A stretch of DNA of 64,000 nt, taken from positions 3,411,001 through 3,475,000 of the forward strand of contig NZ_AP026966.1 in NCBI RefSeq assembly GCF_027923905.1, given 5' to 3'. Below, in pieces: positions 53,971 through 64,000 of this stretch (its first letter is position 1; every line of letters starts with the position of its first letter). Made by a program: the position numbers and the translations under genes. This stretch comes from Massilia varians. GTDB lineage: Bacteria > Pseudomonadota > Gammaproteobacteria > Burkholderiales > Burkholderiaceae_D. The notes below the pieces were generated by a model, which was given only the letters and a program-made list of their open reading frames with translations, did not search any database and was not told the origin of the DNA.

Positions 53971-54771
53971 TTATCGAGGCAAGTATTTTCGAATCTGGAC
54001 CAGCTGCTTGCGAATCGCCTTGTCGGGTATGCCGGGGAGCAGCTTGTTGACCAGGACGAAGAAGCGTTCCGCCGAGCCCAGGGTGCGGGTCGCGGCACTT
54101 CCCGAAAGGAAGGCCATGAAGGCATCCGCCACCGCCTCGGGCGTATCCTGCGCCGTGCGCAAGGCCTGGTTCATGTCGTTGACGGCGGCGCTGTTGATCG
54201 GCGTGCGGGTGGCCCGCGGCGAGAAATGGCGCACCGAGACCGTCGAGTCGGCGTACTCGCGCCGCAGCGCTTGCGAAAATCCGGCCAGGCCGGCCTTGGC
54301 GGCGCCATAGGCGGCGAAGCCGGGAAAGCCAAGCGCGCCGAACACCGAACCGATGTTGATCACCTGGGCCCGGGGCGCCGCGCCCAGCAGCGGCAACAGT
54401 TCGCGGGTGAGCAGCATCGGCGCCAGCAGGTTGGTCTCGACCTGGGCGCGGATGGCGGCCGGGTCCTGGGTCTCGAAGGCGTGGAAGCCGCTGACGCCGG
54501 CATTGTTGATCAACAGGTCGATCCCGCCGCTGGCGCGCGCGGTGGCGGCAATGGCGCTCGCGGTATGCGGGTCGCACAGGTCGCCGCAGACGATCTGGAC
54601 GTCGCAGCCGCGCAGCTGCGCCGCCAGGGCCTCGAGCGCCTGGCGCTGGCGTCCGACCAGGATCAGGAGGGCGCACTGCGGGGCCAGGCGGGCGGCGATC
54701 GCCGCGCCGATGCCGCCGCTGGCACCGGTGAGGACGGCGCGGTAGCGCCCGGGTTGCGGTAGCCGCGCCAT
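53971..54771 (-). CDS. Short-chain dehydrogenase/reductase (SDR)
   Basis: 266 residues from the ATG at 54771. It is a classical SDR: the NAD(P)-binding TGASGGIGAAIA (about residues 15-26), LLINNAGVSGF, the serine in VINIGSVFGA and the catalytic YGAAK pair. It reduces or oxidises a carbonyl or hydroxyl group. Basic residues after the second strand (GRQRQ) favour NADPH. It starts one base after the diiron enzyme's stop. The C-terminal AERFFVLVNKLLPGIPDKAI is unusually hydrophobic and resembles lipid-acting SDRs. It probably acts on the product of the ligase/diiron pair. Confidence 0.88.
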   Translation of the reverse strand: MARLPQPGRYRAVLTGASGGIGAAIAARLAPQCALLILVGRQRQALEALAAQLRGCDVQIVCGDLCDPHTASAIAATARASGGIDLLINNAGVSGFHAFETQDPAAIRAQVETNLLAPMLLTRELLPLLGAAPRAQVINIGSVFGALGFPGFAAYGAAKAGLAGFSQALRREYADSTVSVRHFSPRATRTPINSAAVNDMNQALRTAQDTPEAVADAFMAFLSGSAATRTLGSAERFFVLVNKLLPGIPDKAIRKQLVQIRKYLPR

Positions 54772-54772
54772 C

Positions 54773-55447
54773 TCAGGCCGCCTTCCCGAACAGCGCCTCG
54801 CCGCGCGGCAGGCTGCGGAACACGTTGCCGTACAGGCCATACATCATGCGCGCCATGTGGACCACCGCCTCGCGGTCGGCGTCGTCCTCGAGCCGGTTCA
54901 TCAGCTGTTCGAAAAAGGCCACGTGCTCGAGGTCCAGGCTGCCGTGCGAGCTCAGGTAACTGAAGGCTTCCTGCGGCAGCGACAGCGCGGTCTGGATGGT
55001 GCCGGCGGCGTGGGTGGCCAGCGCGGTGCTGGTGCCTTCGAGCACGTGCACCATGCCGAAGAAGCCGACCGGATTGCCGCGGTCCACCTGGTGATAGGCA
55101 TAGGCCACCATCAGCTCGGTGCTCGGGTGGGGCCGGGCGCGGCGCACCGCCTCGGCGTCGCCGCCGCAGGCGCGGATGTCGGACAGGATCCATTCCTGGT
55201 GCCCGACTTCCTCCTCGATGTATTCGGCAATCGCCTCGCGCAGCCACTCATGGCGTTCGCCGAGGCGGCTGCCGCAGGCCATCAGGAGCGGCACCGTGTG
55301 CTTCACGTGGTGGTAGGCCTGCGACAGGAAGGCGATGTACTGGGAAGTCACCACCTGGCCCTGGAGCGCGTCCTGGATGATCGGGATGGAGAACATCTCC
55401 TGGCGTTCGGCCAGGGTGGCGGATTGCAATTGGTCGAAAAAATTCAC
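54773..55447 (-). CDS. Haem-oxygenase-like diiron oxidase (TenA-like / iron-containing redox enzyme)
   Basis: 224 residues of all-helical TenA/haem-oxygenase fold. Candidate iron ligands are conserved: HHVKHTVPLL (about residues 46-55), EYIEEEVGHQEWILSDI (about 75-91) with Glu and His spaced as in diiron members, and DLEHVAFFEQLMNRLED (about 173-189). Members of this superfamily include UndA (alkene from fatty acid), SznF and CADD, which use iron and oxygen on lipids or amines. The start is a GTG at 55447 that overlaps the ligase stop (GTGA). Operon partners are an acyl or aryl ligase, an SDR and a GNAT-like protein, so an oxidative modification of an activated acid is plausible. TenA thiaminase activity is an alternative, less likely without thiamine genes. 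Confidence 0.75.
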   Translation of the reverse strand: MNFFDQLQSATLAERQEMFSIPIIQDALQGQVVTSQYIAFLSQAYHHVKHTVPLLMACGSRLGERHEWLREAIAEYIEEEVGHQEWILSDIRACGGDAEAVRRARPHPSTELMVAYAYHQVDRGNPVGFFGMVHVLEGTSTALATHAAGTIQTALSLPQEAFSYLSSHGSLDLEHVAFFEQLMNRLEDDADREAVVHMARMMYGLYGNVFRSLPRGEALFGKAA

Positions 55448-56916
55448 GTTGAATACTCCGGTTGATCGAACAGGGATGCGATGTCATGCGCGTGGACGGC
55501 CCGGATCGCGGCGCGGCGCAGGCGCCCGTTGGGGGTGAGCAGGCCGGCCGCCGGAGAAAATGGCGCAACCGGGCGCCAGCGCCGGACCTGCGCGTAGTCC
55601 GGCAGCTGCGCGTTGGCGCGGTCGACCGCCTCCTGCAGCTGCGCCAGGGCCAGGTCAGGGCGCGCGGGCACCAGCAGCGCGGCCAGGTAAGGCTGGGCCT
55701 CGCCGAGCACCATGGCCTGGGCGAACAGGCCGGTGCCGAGCAGGACCGCCTCGGGCCATTCGGGGGAGACGTTGCGGCCGTAGCCGGTGATCAGGATGTC
55801 CTTCTTGCGGCCGTCGACGAACAGGAAACCGTCCGCGTCGAGGTGGCCCAGGTCGCCGGTCGCCAGCCAGGGATCGGCCTGCACCGGCTGGCCCAGGTAG
55901 CGCGCGGCGCAGCCCTCGACCAGGATTTCGCCGTCGGCGGCGATGGCGACGCGCCGGTGCCCCAGCGGGCGGCCGACGCTGCCGTCGCGCTGCGCCCCCG
56001 GCAGGTTCAGCGCCACCACCGACGCGCATTCCGACAGCCCGTAGCCTTCGAACACCGGGAAGCCGCGCGCCCGGGCGGCCGCGATCAGCTGCGGCGGCAT
56101 CTTGCCGCCGCCGACCGCCACGAACCGCAGGCTGGCGATGCGCCGGTCGCCGGGCTCGCTGGCGGCCACCAGCGCCCCCAGCATCTGCGGCACCAGGGTG
56201 ATGCTGTGCGGCGCATAACGCGCGATCGCCTCGAGGCAGGCGCCGGCATCGAAGCCGCTGGCGCCGCGCATCCCGGTTTCCTGCAAGGGCGGACAGATCG
56301 TGGTGGCGCCGCTGAGCAAGGCGGTATACGGGCCGGCGAGGTTCTCGAGCAGCACCGCGAACGGCAGCAGGCACAGGTGGCGTTCCAGTCCCAGCGACGC
56401 GACGCCGTCGCGCAGGGCGTGGGCCACCTCCCATTGCTGCCCGGCGGAGAGGCACACACCCTTGGGCGCCGAGGTGGTGCCGGACGTGAAGGTCAGCTTC
56501 TGCACCCCGTCGAGCGGCGCGGCGCGCGGCGCGCGGCTGCTTTCGCACAGCACCAGCGGCCCGCCGGTATCGTGGACCACATCGAAGCCGAGCGCGGCGC
56601 CCTGCCCCGGATCGGCGCAGAACAGCGCGCCGATGCCGCTCTCGGCGATGACGTGCGCCCACTGCTGCGGGGTGAAGAACAGGGGCAGCGGGACCAGGGT
56701 GAGGCCGCGCGCCTGCGTGGCGAGGTCGACCATCAGCCACTCGGGCGAATTGTCGGCCAGGATGCCCACCGGGGCCAGGGGCCGGGTGCGCGCGCCGAGC
56801 GCGGCGCCGATGCGCGCAATGCCCTGCGCGAGCGCGGCGCGGTCGAGCCCGCGCTCGCCGTCACTCAGCAGGATCGCGTGGTCGGGCAGCGAGTCGAGCA
56901 AGTTCTGAATATCCAT
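55444..56916 (-). CDS. AMP-dependent synthetase/ligase (acyl or aryl adenylate-forming)
   Basis: 490 residues from the ATG at 56916. Motif A3 is LTFTSGTTSAPKGVCLS (about residues 165-181); further signatures are FEGYGLSECASVVALNLPG and WLATGDLGHLDADGFLFVDG with RKKDILITGYGRNVSPEWPE. So it adenylates a carboxylic acid. The sequence resembles long-chain acyl-CoA/AMP ligases, but the C-terminal domain lacks an obvious PTGK lysine (it reads LLTPNGRLRR), which could alter thioester formation. Its 5' end overlaps the T_hemolysin gene by 56 bases. It probably feeds the neighbouring diiron oxidase. Substrate is not determinable. Confidence 0.88.
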   Translation of the reverse strand: MDIQNLLDSLPDHAILLSDGERGLDRAALAQGIARIGAALGARTRPLAPVGILADNSPEWLMVDLATQARGLTLVPLPLFFTPQQWAHVIAESGIGALFCADPGQGAALGFDVVHDTGGPLVLCESSRAPRAAPLDGVQKLTFTSGTTSAPKGVCLSAGQQWEVAHALRDGVASLGLERHLCLLPFAVLLENLAGPYTALLSGATTICPPLQETGMRGASGFDAGACLEAIARYAPHSITLVPQMLGALVAASEPGDRRIASLRFVAVGGGKMPPQLIAAARARGFPVFEGYGLSECASVVALNLPGAQRDGSVGRPLGHRRVAIAADGEILVEGCAARYLGQPVQADPWLATGDLGHLDADGFLFVDGRKKDILITGYGRNVSPEWPEAVLLGTGLFAQAMVLGEAQPYLAALLVPARPDLALAQLQEAVDRANAQLPDYAQVRRWRPVAPFSPAAGLLTPNGRLRRAAIRAVHAHDIASLFDQPEYST

Positions 56917-57511
56917 ATTGAATGTCGCCAAACATGACTTGTGGGTGGGTGTCGTAGTAGCTGCCCCAATGGCTGCCGCCGTCGGGCAGGCGCGCCGGAT
57001 CGGCGGGCGCCAGCACCTGCGGGCGTAGCTGGAGGCGGCTGAAGGAGTTGAGCAGGCTGGTGGTGGCGGTGAAGGCCACCACGCCCAGGCCGAGCCCGTG
57101 CAACAGGCCGGTGGTGCCGACGATCAGGGCGCGCGCCGCGCCCGGACGCAGCGCGGCCAGGTTCCCGACCTCGACGATCTCGGCGCGCGCGACCGGACGG
57201 CCGAGCCGCGCGCCGACTTCCGCTTCGATCGGGCCGTCCAGGTAGTGCTCCAGGAACAGCGGATGGGCGCCGGCCAGCGAAAAGCCCAGCGCGGCCGTCC
57301 AGGCGCCGTCCGCATCGCGGCAGCCCACCAGGGTGTCGCTGAAGTGGGCAATACGCGCGCCGTAGTTCTCCAGGAAGGTGGCCGCAATGAAGGCCTCGAG
57401 CTGCGCGCGCCCGGGGTCGCCCCGCTCGTAGCATTCGAGGCCGGCCCGGGACTGGCGCGACCGGCGCGGCGGCAGGGTTTTGCCCGCAGGTGGTTCGAGG
57501 ATGTTCATCAT
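56861..57511 (-). CDS. Thermostable-hemolysin family protein (GNAT-like fold)
   Basis: 216 residues of the T_hemolysin family, first named from Vibrio. The conserved core FIAATFLENYGARIAHFSDT, LGFSLAGAHPLFLEHYLDGP and ARAEIVEVGNLAALRPGAAR resembles N-acyltransferases and is reminiscent of LuxI-type synthases in layout, so a true haemolysin activity is doubtful. No signal peptide is present. It is the first gene of the seven-gene operon, overlapping the ligase by 56 bases. The order T_hemolysin, AMP-ligase, TenA-like, SDR recurs in some gammaproteobacteria as I remember it. A role in joining an activated acid to an amine is hypothetical. Confidence 0.82.
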   Translation of the reverse strand: MMNILEPPAGKTLPPRRSRQSRAGLECYERGDPGRAQLEAFIAATFLENYGARIAHFSDTLVGCRDADGAWTAALGFSLAGAHPLFLEHYLDGPIEAEVGARLGRPVARAEIVEVGNLAALRPGAARALIVGTTGLLHGLGLGVVAFTATTSLLNSFSRLQLRPQVLAPADPARLPDGGSHWGSYYDTHPQVMFGDIQYGYSELARLAARPRDPAE

Positions 57512-57647
57512 GCTGGGCCTGCTTGCTGCTGTTTCAATGGTGCAAGCCTATGCAGCGAACATTAAACCCAGATTAAGCGGACTGCGGCGTAGGGCAATTT
57601 GCCGCCAACATGGGAAACCGCCAGGAGACAGTCGCGCGGCGATACCT

Positions 57648-58709
57648 CTACGAATGGCAGGCCGCGGCCCGTCGTCCTTGCGCCCAGAGAAGCGCCAGCC
57701 CCATCGCCAGCATCGCGAAGAGCCGGGGCTCCGGCACGCCCGGCACCGGCGTCAGCAGCGTGGAGCCGTAGCAGAACACGCCGGCCCGGTCGCAGGAGTG
57801 GGCCAGGATCTGGCCGCGCTCGTTGATCTCGTCGGCCGAGATCAGCAACAGGTCGGCATCGGGGTCGATCAGGGTGTTCGGGTCGCTCAGCGCGCCGTCG
57901 GCATACAGGAAGGGGCGGCCGTCCGTGACGCCGACGACCTGGCCGCGGTTGTTGATGTCGTAGCCGAAGCTGTTCGCCGCCCAGGGCGTCAGGTTGGTGA
58001 AGGTGTCGCCATCCCACAGGAAAGCGTGGGTGCGGCCGTTGGCGCCGGTGACGTAGCCGGTCACCCAGCCGGCGTCGTTGATGGCCTGGCCGGTCACCCG
58101 CTTTCCTCCAAAGAGCGGCAGGTCGGACAGGATCCCGTCGCTGTACACCGCCGTGCGCGGCACGTATCCGTTGTCGTACGCGTAGTAGCCGACCAGCAAG
58201 TCGCCGCGCTCGTTCATGTCGCCTGCCGCGCTGTTGTCGGGTTCCAGGACGTGGACCACGCCGTCCCTGAGCACGGCGGCGCGGAAGTCCGCGCTGCGGG
58301 CGGCGATCTCGCCCCGGTTGTTGATGTCGCGCACATCCTGCAGGCCATAGCGGGTCGTCAGGTCCACCATCCGCCCGTCGGAATAATAGAAGGAATGCGC
58401 CTCGCCCGTGCCCGTGGTCGAGATGCCGACCGCCTCGTCGAGGTCGTTCAGGGCGCGAATCTGCGTGACGTAGCCTCCCAGGCCGCCGACCGGTTCCCCG
58501 ACAGGCCAGCGGATGATCCCGGCACCCTGATAGGGCGTCTCGGGTCCGTCGCTGTTGACCGCGAAGTGCCCCTGGTTGTTGAGTGCAAGCGCACGCGCAT
58601 ACTTGCTGCCCGCTGGCGTCGTCGAGAAGTATGCCGGGGCCGCAGCGGCAAGCGGCGCCAGCATGGCCAGCAGCGCCGCCACGCCGGCGCTGCGCAAACG
58701 CTTGTTCAT
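57648..58709 (-). CDS. PEP-CTERM protein with HAF-type extracellular repeats
   Basis: 353 residues. The start at 58709 has GGAGG 6 bases upstream. After a signal peptide (MNKRLRSAGVAALLAMLAPL, cleavage at AAAA) come about five repeats with the pattern D-INNRGEI-A and INDAGWVTGYV, of HAF/beta-propeller type: DINNRGEIAA, INDAGWVTGY, DINNRGQVVG and EINERGQILA. The C-terminus is the exosortase-sorting signal VPGVPEPRLFAMLAMGLALL followed by basic residues. It is therefore a surface or secreted protein handled by an exosortase system elsewhere. Function is unknown. Confidence 0.88.
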   Translation of the reverse strand: MNKRLRSAGVAALLAMLAPLAAAAPAYFSTTPAGSKYARALALNNQGHFAVNSDGPETPYQGAGIIRWPVGEPVGGLGGYVTQIRALNDLDEAVGISTTGTGEAHSFYYSDGRMVDLTTRYGLQDVRDINNRGEIAARSADFRAAVLRDGVVHVLEPDNSAAGDMNERGDLLVGYYAYDNGYVPRTAVYSDGILSDLPLFGGKRVTGQAINDAGWVTGYVTGANGRTHAFLWDGDTFTNLTPWAANSFGYDINNRGQVVGVTDGRPFLYADGALSDPNTLIDPDADLLLISADEINERGQILAHSCDRAGVFCYGSTLLTPVPGVPEPRLFAMLAMGLALLWAQGRRAAACHS

Positions 58710-58916
58710 CATTGCCCTCCCGGCGGCGGTCGTCACGCCGCAATCGAGCCCATTCTGACATCGGCAAGCCCTGAACCCGATAGGAATATGCTGGTTCTAG
58801 ACTAGGAATCCGAGAAGGCACGTCCACCGCACGATCGTCCGGGCCGCACTAATCGCGTCCGCGCCTGTCGAAATGAGGCCGTTCCGCCCGCTGCCCGTTT
58901 CGCAAAGGAGACCGTC

Positions 58917-59329
58917 ATGCCCCAGACCGCCCTCGTGCAGGCCGACGCAGGCGCCCACCATATCGACGTGGTCACCTTCGTGGCGCGCCAGTTGCTGGAC
59001 GGCATGGCGCCCTCCAACTTCATCGCCACCAATCCGGTAGGGCAGCAGGTCACGCTGCAGCGCGGCGGCGAGAACCTGCTGACTACCGGCGGGCACAACG
59101 CGGGCGTGGTCTCGCCGCCAGGCATGCCCGGGCGCAGCTCCCAGGTGGCCGTCCATGCGCAAGAAGCACCCTATCGCAGTCCCGATGCCTGGGAGGCGAT
59201 CAACCGCCGCCACGACGGCAGCTGGTGGCCGGCCTGGGAATCCTGGCTGGCGCGCCACGCCGGCGCGCAGCGTGCGCAGCCCGCCCCCGTGCCCGGGGCG
59301 GATGCGCCGGGCAGCTACGTGCTGGTGCG

Positions 59330-59333
<4 letters not shown>
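58917..59333 (+). pseudogene. PHB synthase remnant with the catalytic core deleted (138 residues)
   Basis: AAAGGAGA precedes the ATG at 58917. The first part (HIDVVTFVARQLLDGMAPSN and FIATNPVGQQ) matches the N-terminal region of class I PhaC around its SPSNF-xx-TNP motif. The second part (GGHNAGVVSPPG then DGSWWPAWESWLARHAG and APGSYVLVR) matches the C-terminus. The catalytic Cys-Asp-His core, about 300 residues between them, is missing, yet the frame is open across the joint at about 59080-59092. Full PhaC is about 570-600 residues. So this is an in-frame internal deletion, without polymerase activity. Its stop overlaps the ATPase start (ATGA), so it may persist as a leader or translational entry for that gene. 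Confidence 0.78.
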
Positions 59334-61951
<2,618 letters not shown>

Positions 61952-62062
61952 GCCGGCGCAGCGGGGCCGGTCTTCCCGGGGAAATTCGATTGAGCGATAT
62001 CAAACGCGCATTCGGGCGCCAGACTACGCTGCCGGAACAATCACCACGACAAGGAGAACGGC

Positions 62063-62788
62063 ATGTTGACCGATATCGCTCGCGGCGCCGTGGCGGCCGC
62101 CGTTTTTGTCCTGCTGAGCGCACCCGCCGCCGTTGCGGCACAGGAGAGCCGGGCTGGCCAGGGCACGCCGAATGCCGCGCAGCCTGCCGAAACCGGGGCC
62201 CAGCGCAAGGAAACGGCCGCCCGGCGCGTGGCCGACGCCGCGGGTGTGGCACGGACCATGGCGGCAACGCCAGCAATCGCCGCGCTGCTGGGCCGGGCGC
62301 GCGGGGTGTACATCGTTCCCACCTATGGGCGCGCCGCGCTTGGTCTCGGCGCCGAGGGCGGCTCGGGCGTGCTGATGACGCGCCACGCGGACGGCCGCTG
62401 GGGCAATCCCGTGTTCTATACCATCGGCGGGATCAGCCTCGGACTCCAGGCCGGCGCCGAGGGCGGGCCTTTTGCCCTGCTCCTGATGAACCAGAAGGCG
62501 GTCGACCACTTCCGCAAGCGCAACAATTTTTCGCTCAACGCCGACGCTGGCCTGACCGTGATCAACTATGCGCGCATGGCGCAGGGCACGACCGCAGGGG
62601 ACGTGGTGGTCTGGTCGGGCAGCAAGGGCTTGTTCGGCAATGCGGCGACGATCGCCATCGACGGCATCCGCTACAACCAGCGTCTGACCCACGCCTATTA
62701 CGGCAAGCCGATCACGGCTCTAGAAGCGATGGACGGCGGCACGCCGGAGCCGCAGTCCGAGCCGTTGCGCACGGCGCTCGGCAAGTAG
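62063..62788 (+). CDS. Exported YSC84-like lipid-binding domain protein
   Basis: 241 residues. A signal peptide (about residues 1-26, ending AAVAAQ) and an alanine/glutamine linker precede a Ysc84-type domain: ARGVYIVPTYGRAALGLGAE, GGSGVLMTRHADGRWGNPVF, ALLLMNQKAVDHFRKRNNFS and DVVVWSGSKGLFGNAATIAI. GACAAGGAG lies before the ATG. In eukaryotes the domain binds phosphoinositides; bacterial copies are periplasmic and of unknown role. It follows mgtA by 111 bases on the same strand and converges with the ABC permease gene. Confidence 0.88.
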   Translation: MLTDIARGAVAAAVFVLLSAPAAVAAQESRAGQGTPNAAQPAETGAQRKETAARRVADAAGVARTMAATPAIAALLGRARGVYIVPTYGRAALGLGAEGGSGVLMTRHADGRWGNPVFYTIGGISLGLQAGAEGGPFALLLMNQKAVDHFRKRNNFSLNADAGLTVINYARMAQGTTAGDVVVWSGSKGLFGNAATIAIDGIRYNQRLTHAYYGKPITALEAMDGGTPEPQSEPLRTALGK

Positions 62789-62798
62789 GCGCTTGGCC

Positions 62799-63923
62799 TC
62801 AGCGCGGCCGCAGCGCCGCGCCGAAGCGCGCCAGGCCCAGCGCGAACAGCAGCGTGCCGATTCCCAACAGCGCCAGCATGGGCCGCCATACCACCTCGCT
62901 CCCGGCGCCACGGAACAGGATCGCCTGGCTGATGTCCACGAAATGGGTGGTCGGCGCCAGCAGCATCAGGTCGCGCAGCACCGGAGGAATGCTCTCGCGC
63001 GGCGTGGTCGCACCCGACAGCATCTGGAGCGGCAGCAGCGCCAGGATCACCAGCAGAGCGAACTGCGGCATGCCGCGCGCACTGGCTGCCATCAGGATGC
63101 CGAGCGAGGTGGTGGCGAACAGGTGCAGCGCCAGCCCGAGCAGGAACAGCGGCAAGGAGCCCTGCAGGCCAACCTGCAACAGGCCGCGCAGCACCACCAG
63201 CAAGGCCACCAGCGTCGCCAGCATCACCACCGCGGCCATCGACCATAGCTTGGCCAGCAGGATTTCCGCACCGCGCACCGGCATCGCCAGCAGGTGCTCG
63301 ACCGTGCCGTGCTCGCGCTCGCGGATAAGGGCGGCGCCGCTGAGGATGACCGACAGCATGGTGACATTGTTGATCAGCTCCATCAGGCCGCCGAACCAGC
63401 CGGGCGTGAGCGCGGGGTTGAAGCGCGCCCGAACCGTCAACGCGACGGGCGCGGCCTCCTGCACCCGCACGCCGCGCACGAAGGCCGTTACTTCGCCCAG
63501 CGCGATCTGCTCGACGTAGCCGCTGCCGGAGAATGCCTGGCTCATGCGGGTGGCGTCGACGTTCAACTGCAGCGCCGCCGCGCGCCCGGCCAGCACCCGG
63601 CGCTGGAAGCCGGCCGGGATCACCAGCACGAAGGTGGCGCTGCCGCGGTCCAGGCGCGCATCGAGCTCCCTCAGCCCGATCGTCTCGGGCGGGATGAACT
63701 GCGGCGCCAGAAATGCCTGGCGGATGCGCAGCGACAGCGCCGATCCGTCCTCGTCGACGATGGCGAGCGAGGTGCGGCTCAAGGTATCGGGCTGGGCGGT
63801 CGCGCCAAGATACACTGCCGCGGTGAAGCTGTAGACGATCAGGCCCAGCAGAACCGGGTCGCGCAACAGGCTCCACCATTCCTTGATGCCGAGGCGCCAC
63901 ACCTTGTTCCAGGACAGATTCAC
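62799..63923 (-). CDS. ABC-2 type transporter permease
   Basis: 374 residues from a GTG at 63923 with GGAG upstream. One N-terminal helix (about residues 22-42), a large periplasmic loop with LAIVDEDGSALSLRIRQAFL, then five helices from residue 180 on, the YhhJ/YbhR topology. Conserved ABC-2 segments include LIREREHGTVEHLLAMPVRG and RESIPPVLRDLMLLAPTTHF. Such permeases work with an ATPase and often a periplasmic adaptor to export drugs or lipids. It starts one base after the stop of an upstream partial gene, so the two are co-translated. Confidence 0.9.
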   Translation of the reverse strand: MNLSWNKVWRLGIKEWWSLLRDPVLLGLIVYSFTAAVYLGATAQPDTLSRTSLAIVDEDGSALSLRIRQAFLAPQFIPPETIGLRELDARLDRGSATFVLVIPAGFQRRVLAGRAAALQLNVDATRMSQAFSGSGYVEQIALGEVTAFVRGVRVQEAAPVALTVRARFNPALTPGWFGGLMELINNVTMLSVILSGAALIREREHGTVEHLLAMPVRGAEILLAKLWSMAAVVMLATLVALLVVLRGLLQVGLQGSLPLFLLGLALHLFATTSLGILMAASARGMPQFALLVILALLPLQMLSGATTPRESIPPVLRDLMLLAPTTHFVDISQAILFRGAGSEVVWRPMLALLGIGTLLFALGLARFGAALRPR

Positions 63924-63924
63924 G

Positions 63925-64000
63925 TTAGCGCTCCTGGCGCGGCAGGACCAGGATCGCCAGGCCGAGGATCACGGGAAGCGCCGCCAGCAGGGCCAGGAAA
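63925..64000 (-). CDS. Partial upstream gene of the ABC exporter operon (C-terminus only)
   Basis: Only the last 24 codons lie in the window: FLALLAALPVILGLAILVLP then RQER and a TAA at 63925-63927. It is a hydrophobic helix followed by a short basic tail, as in the C-terminus of a second ABC-2 permease or of an ATPase-permease fusion. The next gene's GTG starts one base later. The identity is inferred only from this position. Confidence 0.6.
   Translation of the reverse strand, partial: FLALLAALPVILGLAILVLPRQER

Overview
The window looks like chromosomal DNA of a Massilia-like member of the Oxalobacteraceae (Betaproteobacteria). The evidence is high GC with strong GC3 bias, a smpB / ratA-rnfH / guaB-guaA neighbourhood, a PEP-CTERM protein, a Bcr/CflA exporter and protein wording typical of Burkholderiales. 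This is an inference from recognised families; no database was searched.

Layout. (a) 1-6.7 kb: two universal stress proteins with an FNR/ANR-type box, a 6-phosphofructokinase with unusual specificity residues, a beta-helix protein, a DedA protein, a DoxX-like protein and an MFS carrier. (b) 6.7-15.7 kb: two divergent aromatic-catabolism operons around a TetR regulator. The leftward operon encodes a C-C bond hydrolase, a BphC-type extradiol dioxygenase, a flavin monooxygenase, NadC and MFS. The rightward operon encodes a Pht5-like decarboxylase, a gentisate-dioxygenase-like cupin, an FAH enzyme and a phthalate-dioxygenase-type reductase. Three of these enzymes are broken: one by an in-frame TGA, two by single missing bases. 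(c) 15.8-18.1 kb: a long palindromic repeat, then a head-to-head junction where an MHS transporter and EtfA have both lost their N-termini. (d) 18-22.4 kb: a CNNM/CBS protein, PPK2, and a second-type FtsZ without the usual C-terminal peptide.

(e) 22.4-33.7 kb: a region of visibly lower GC that looks like an island. It has a 1522-residue helicase-nuclease fusion (candidate antiphage gene), a zinc-ribbon protein, a detached tadE-tadE-tadG trio, a membrane protein and a decayed P4-type integrase beside the 3' end of guaA, a known island integration site. (f) 33.7-42.3 kb: core genes guaA, guaB, DUF4124, a diguanylate cyclase, rnfH, ratA, smpB, a Bcr/CflA exporter and lepB. (g) 42.5-46.5 kb: polyphosphate cluster ppk1-sixA-ppx. 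(h) 46.6-50.2 kb: Fur-boxed iron locus (TonB receptor, PepSY protein, 49-residue membrane protein).

(i) 51.2-57.5 kb: a tightly packed seven-gene operon joining four putative biosynthetic genes (T_hemolysin/GNAT-like, AMP-ligase, haem-oxygenase-like diiron enzyme, SDR) to a TPR lipoprotein-like protein and a two-component system. This is the best candidate for an undescribed metabolite or signal system. (j) 57.6-64 kb: a PEP-CTERM HAF-repeat protein, a PHB-synthase remnant with the catalytic core removed, an MgtA-type ATPase, a YSC84-like protein and an ABC-2 exporter.

Four of the broken genes (hydrolase, cupin, tadG, integrase) are each explained by one missing base inside a G or C run. That pattern could be homopolymer undercalling in the assembly rather than biology, and should be settled before any of them is treated as a pseudogene.
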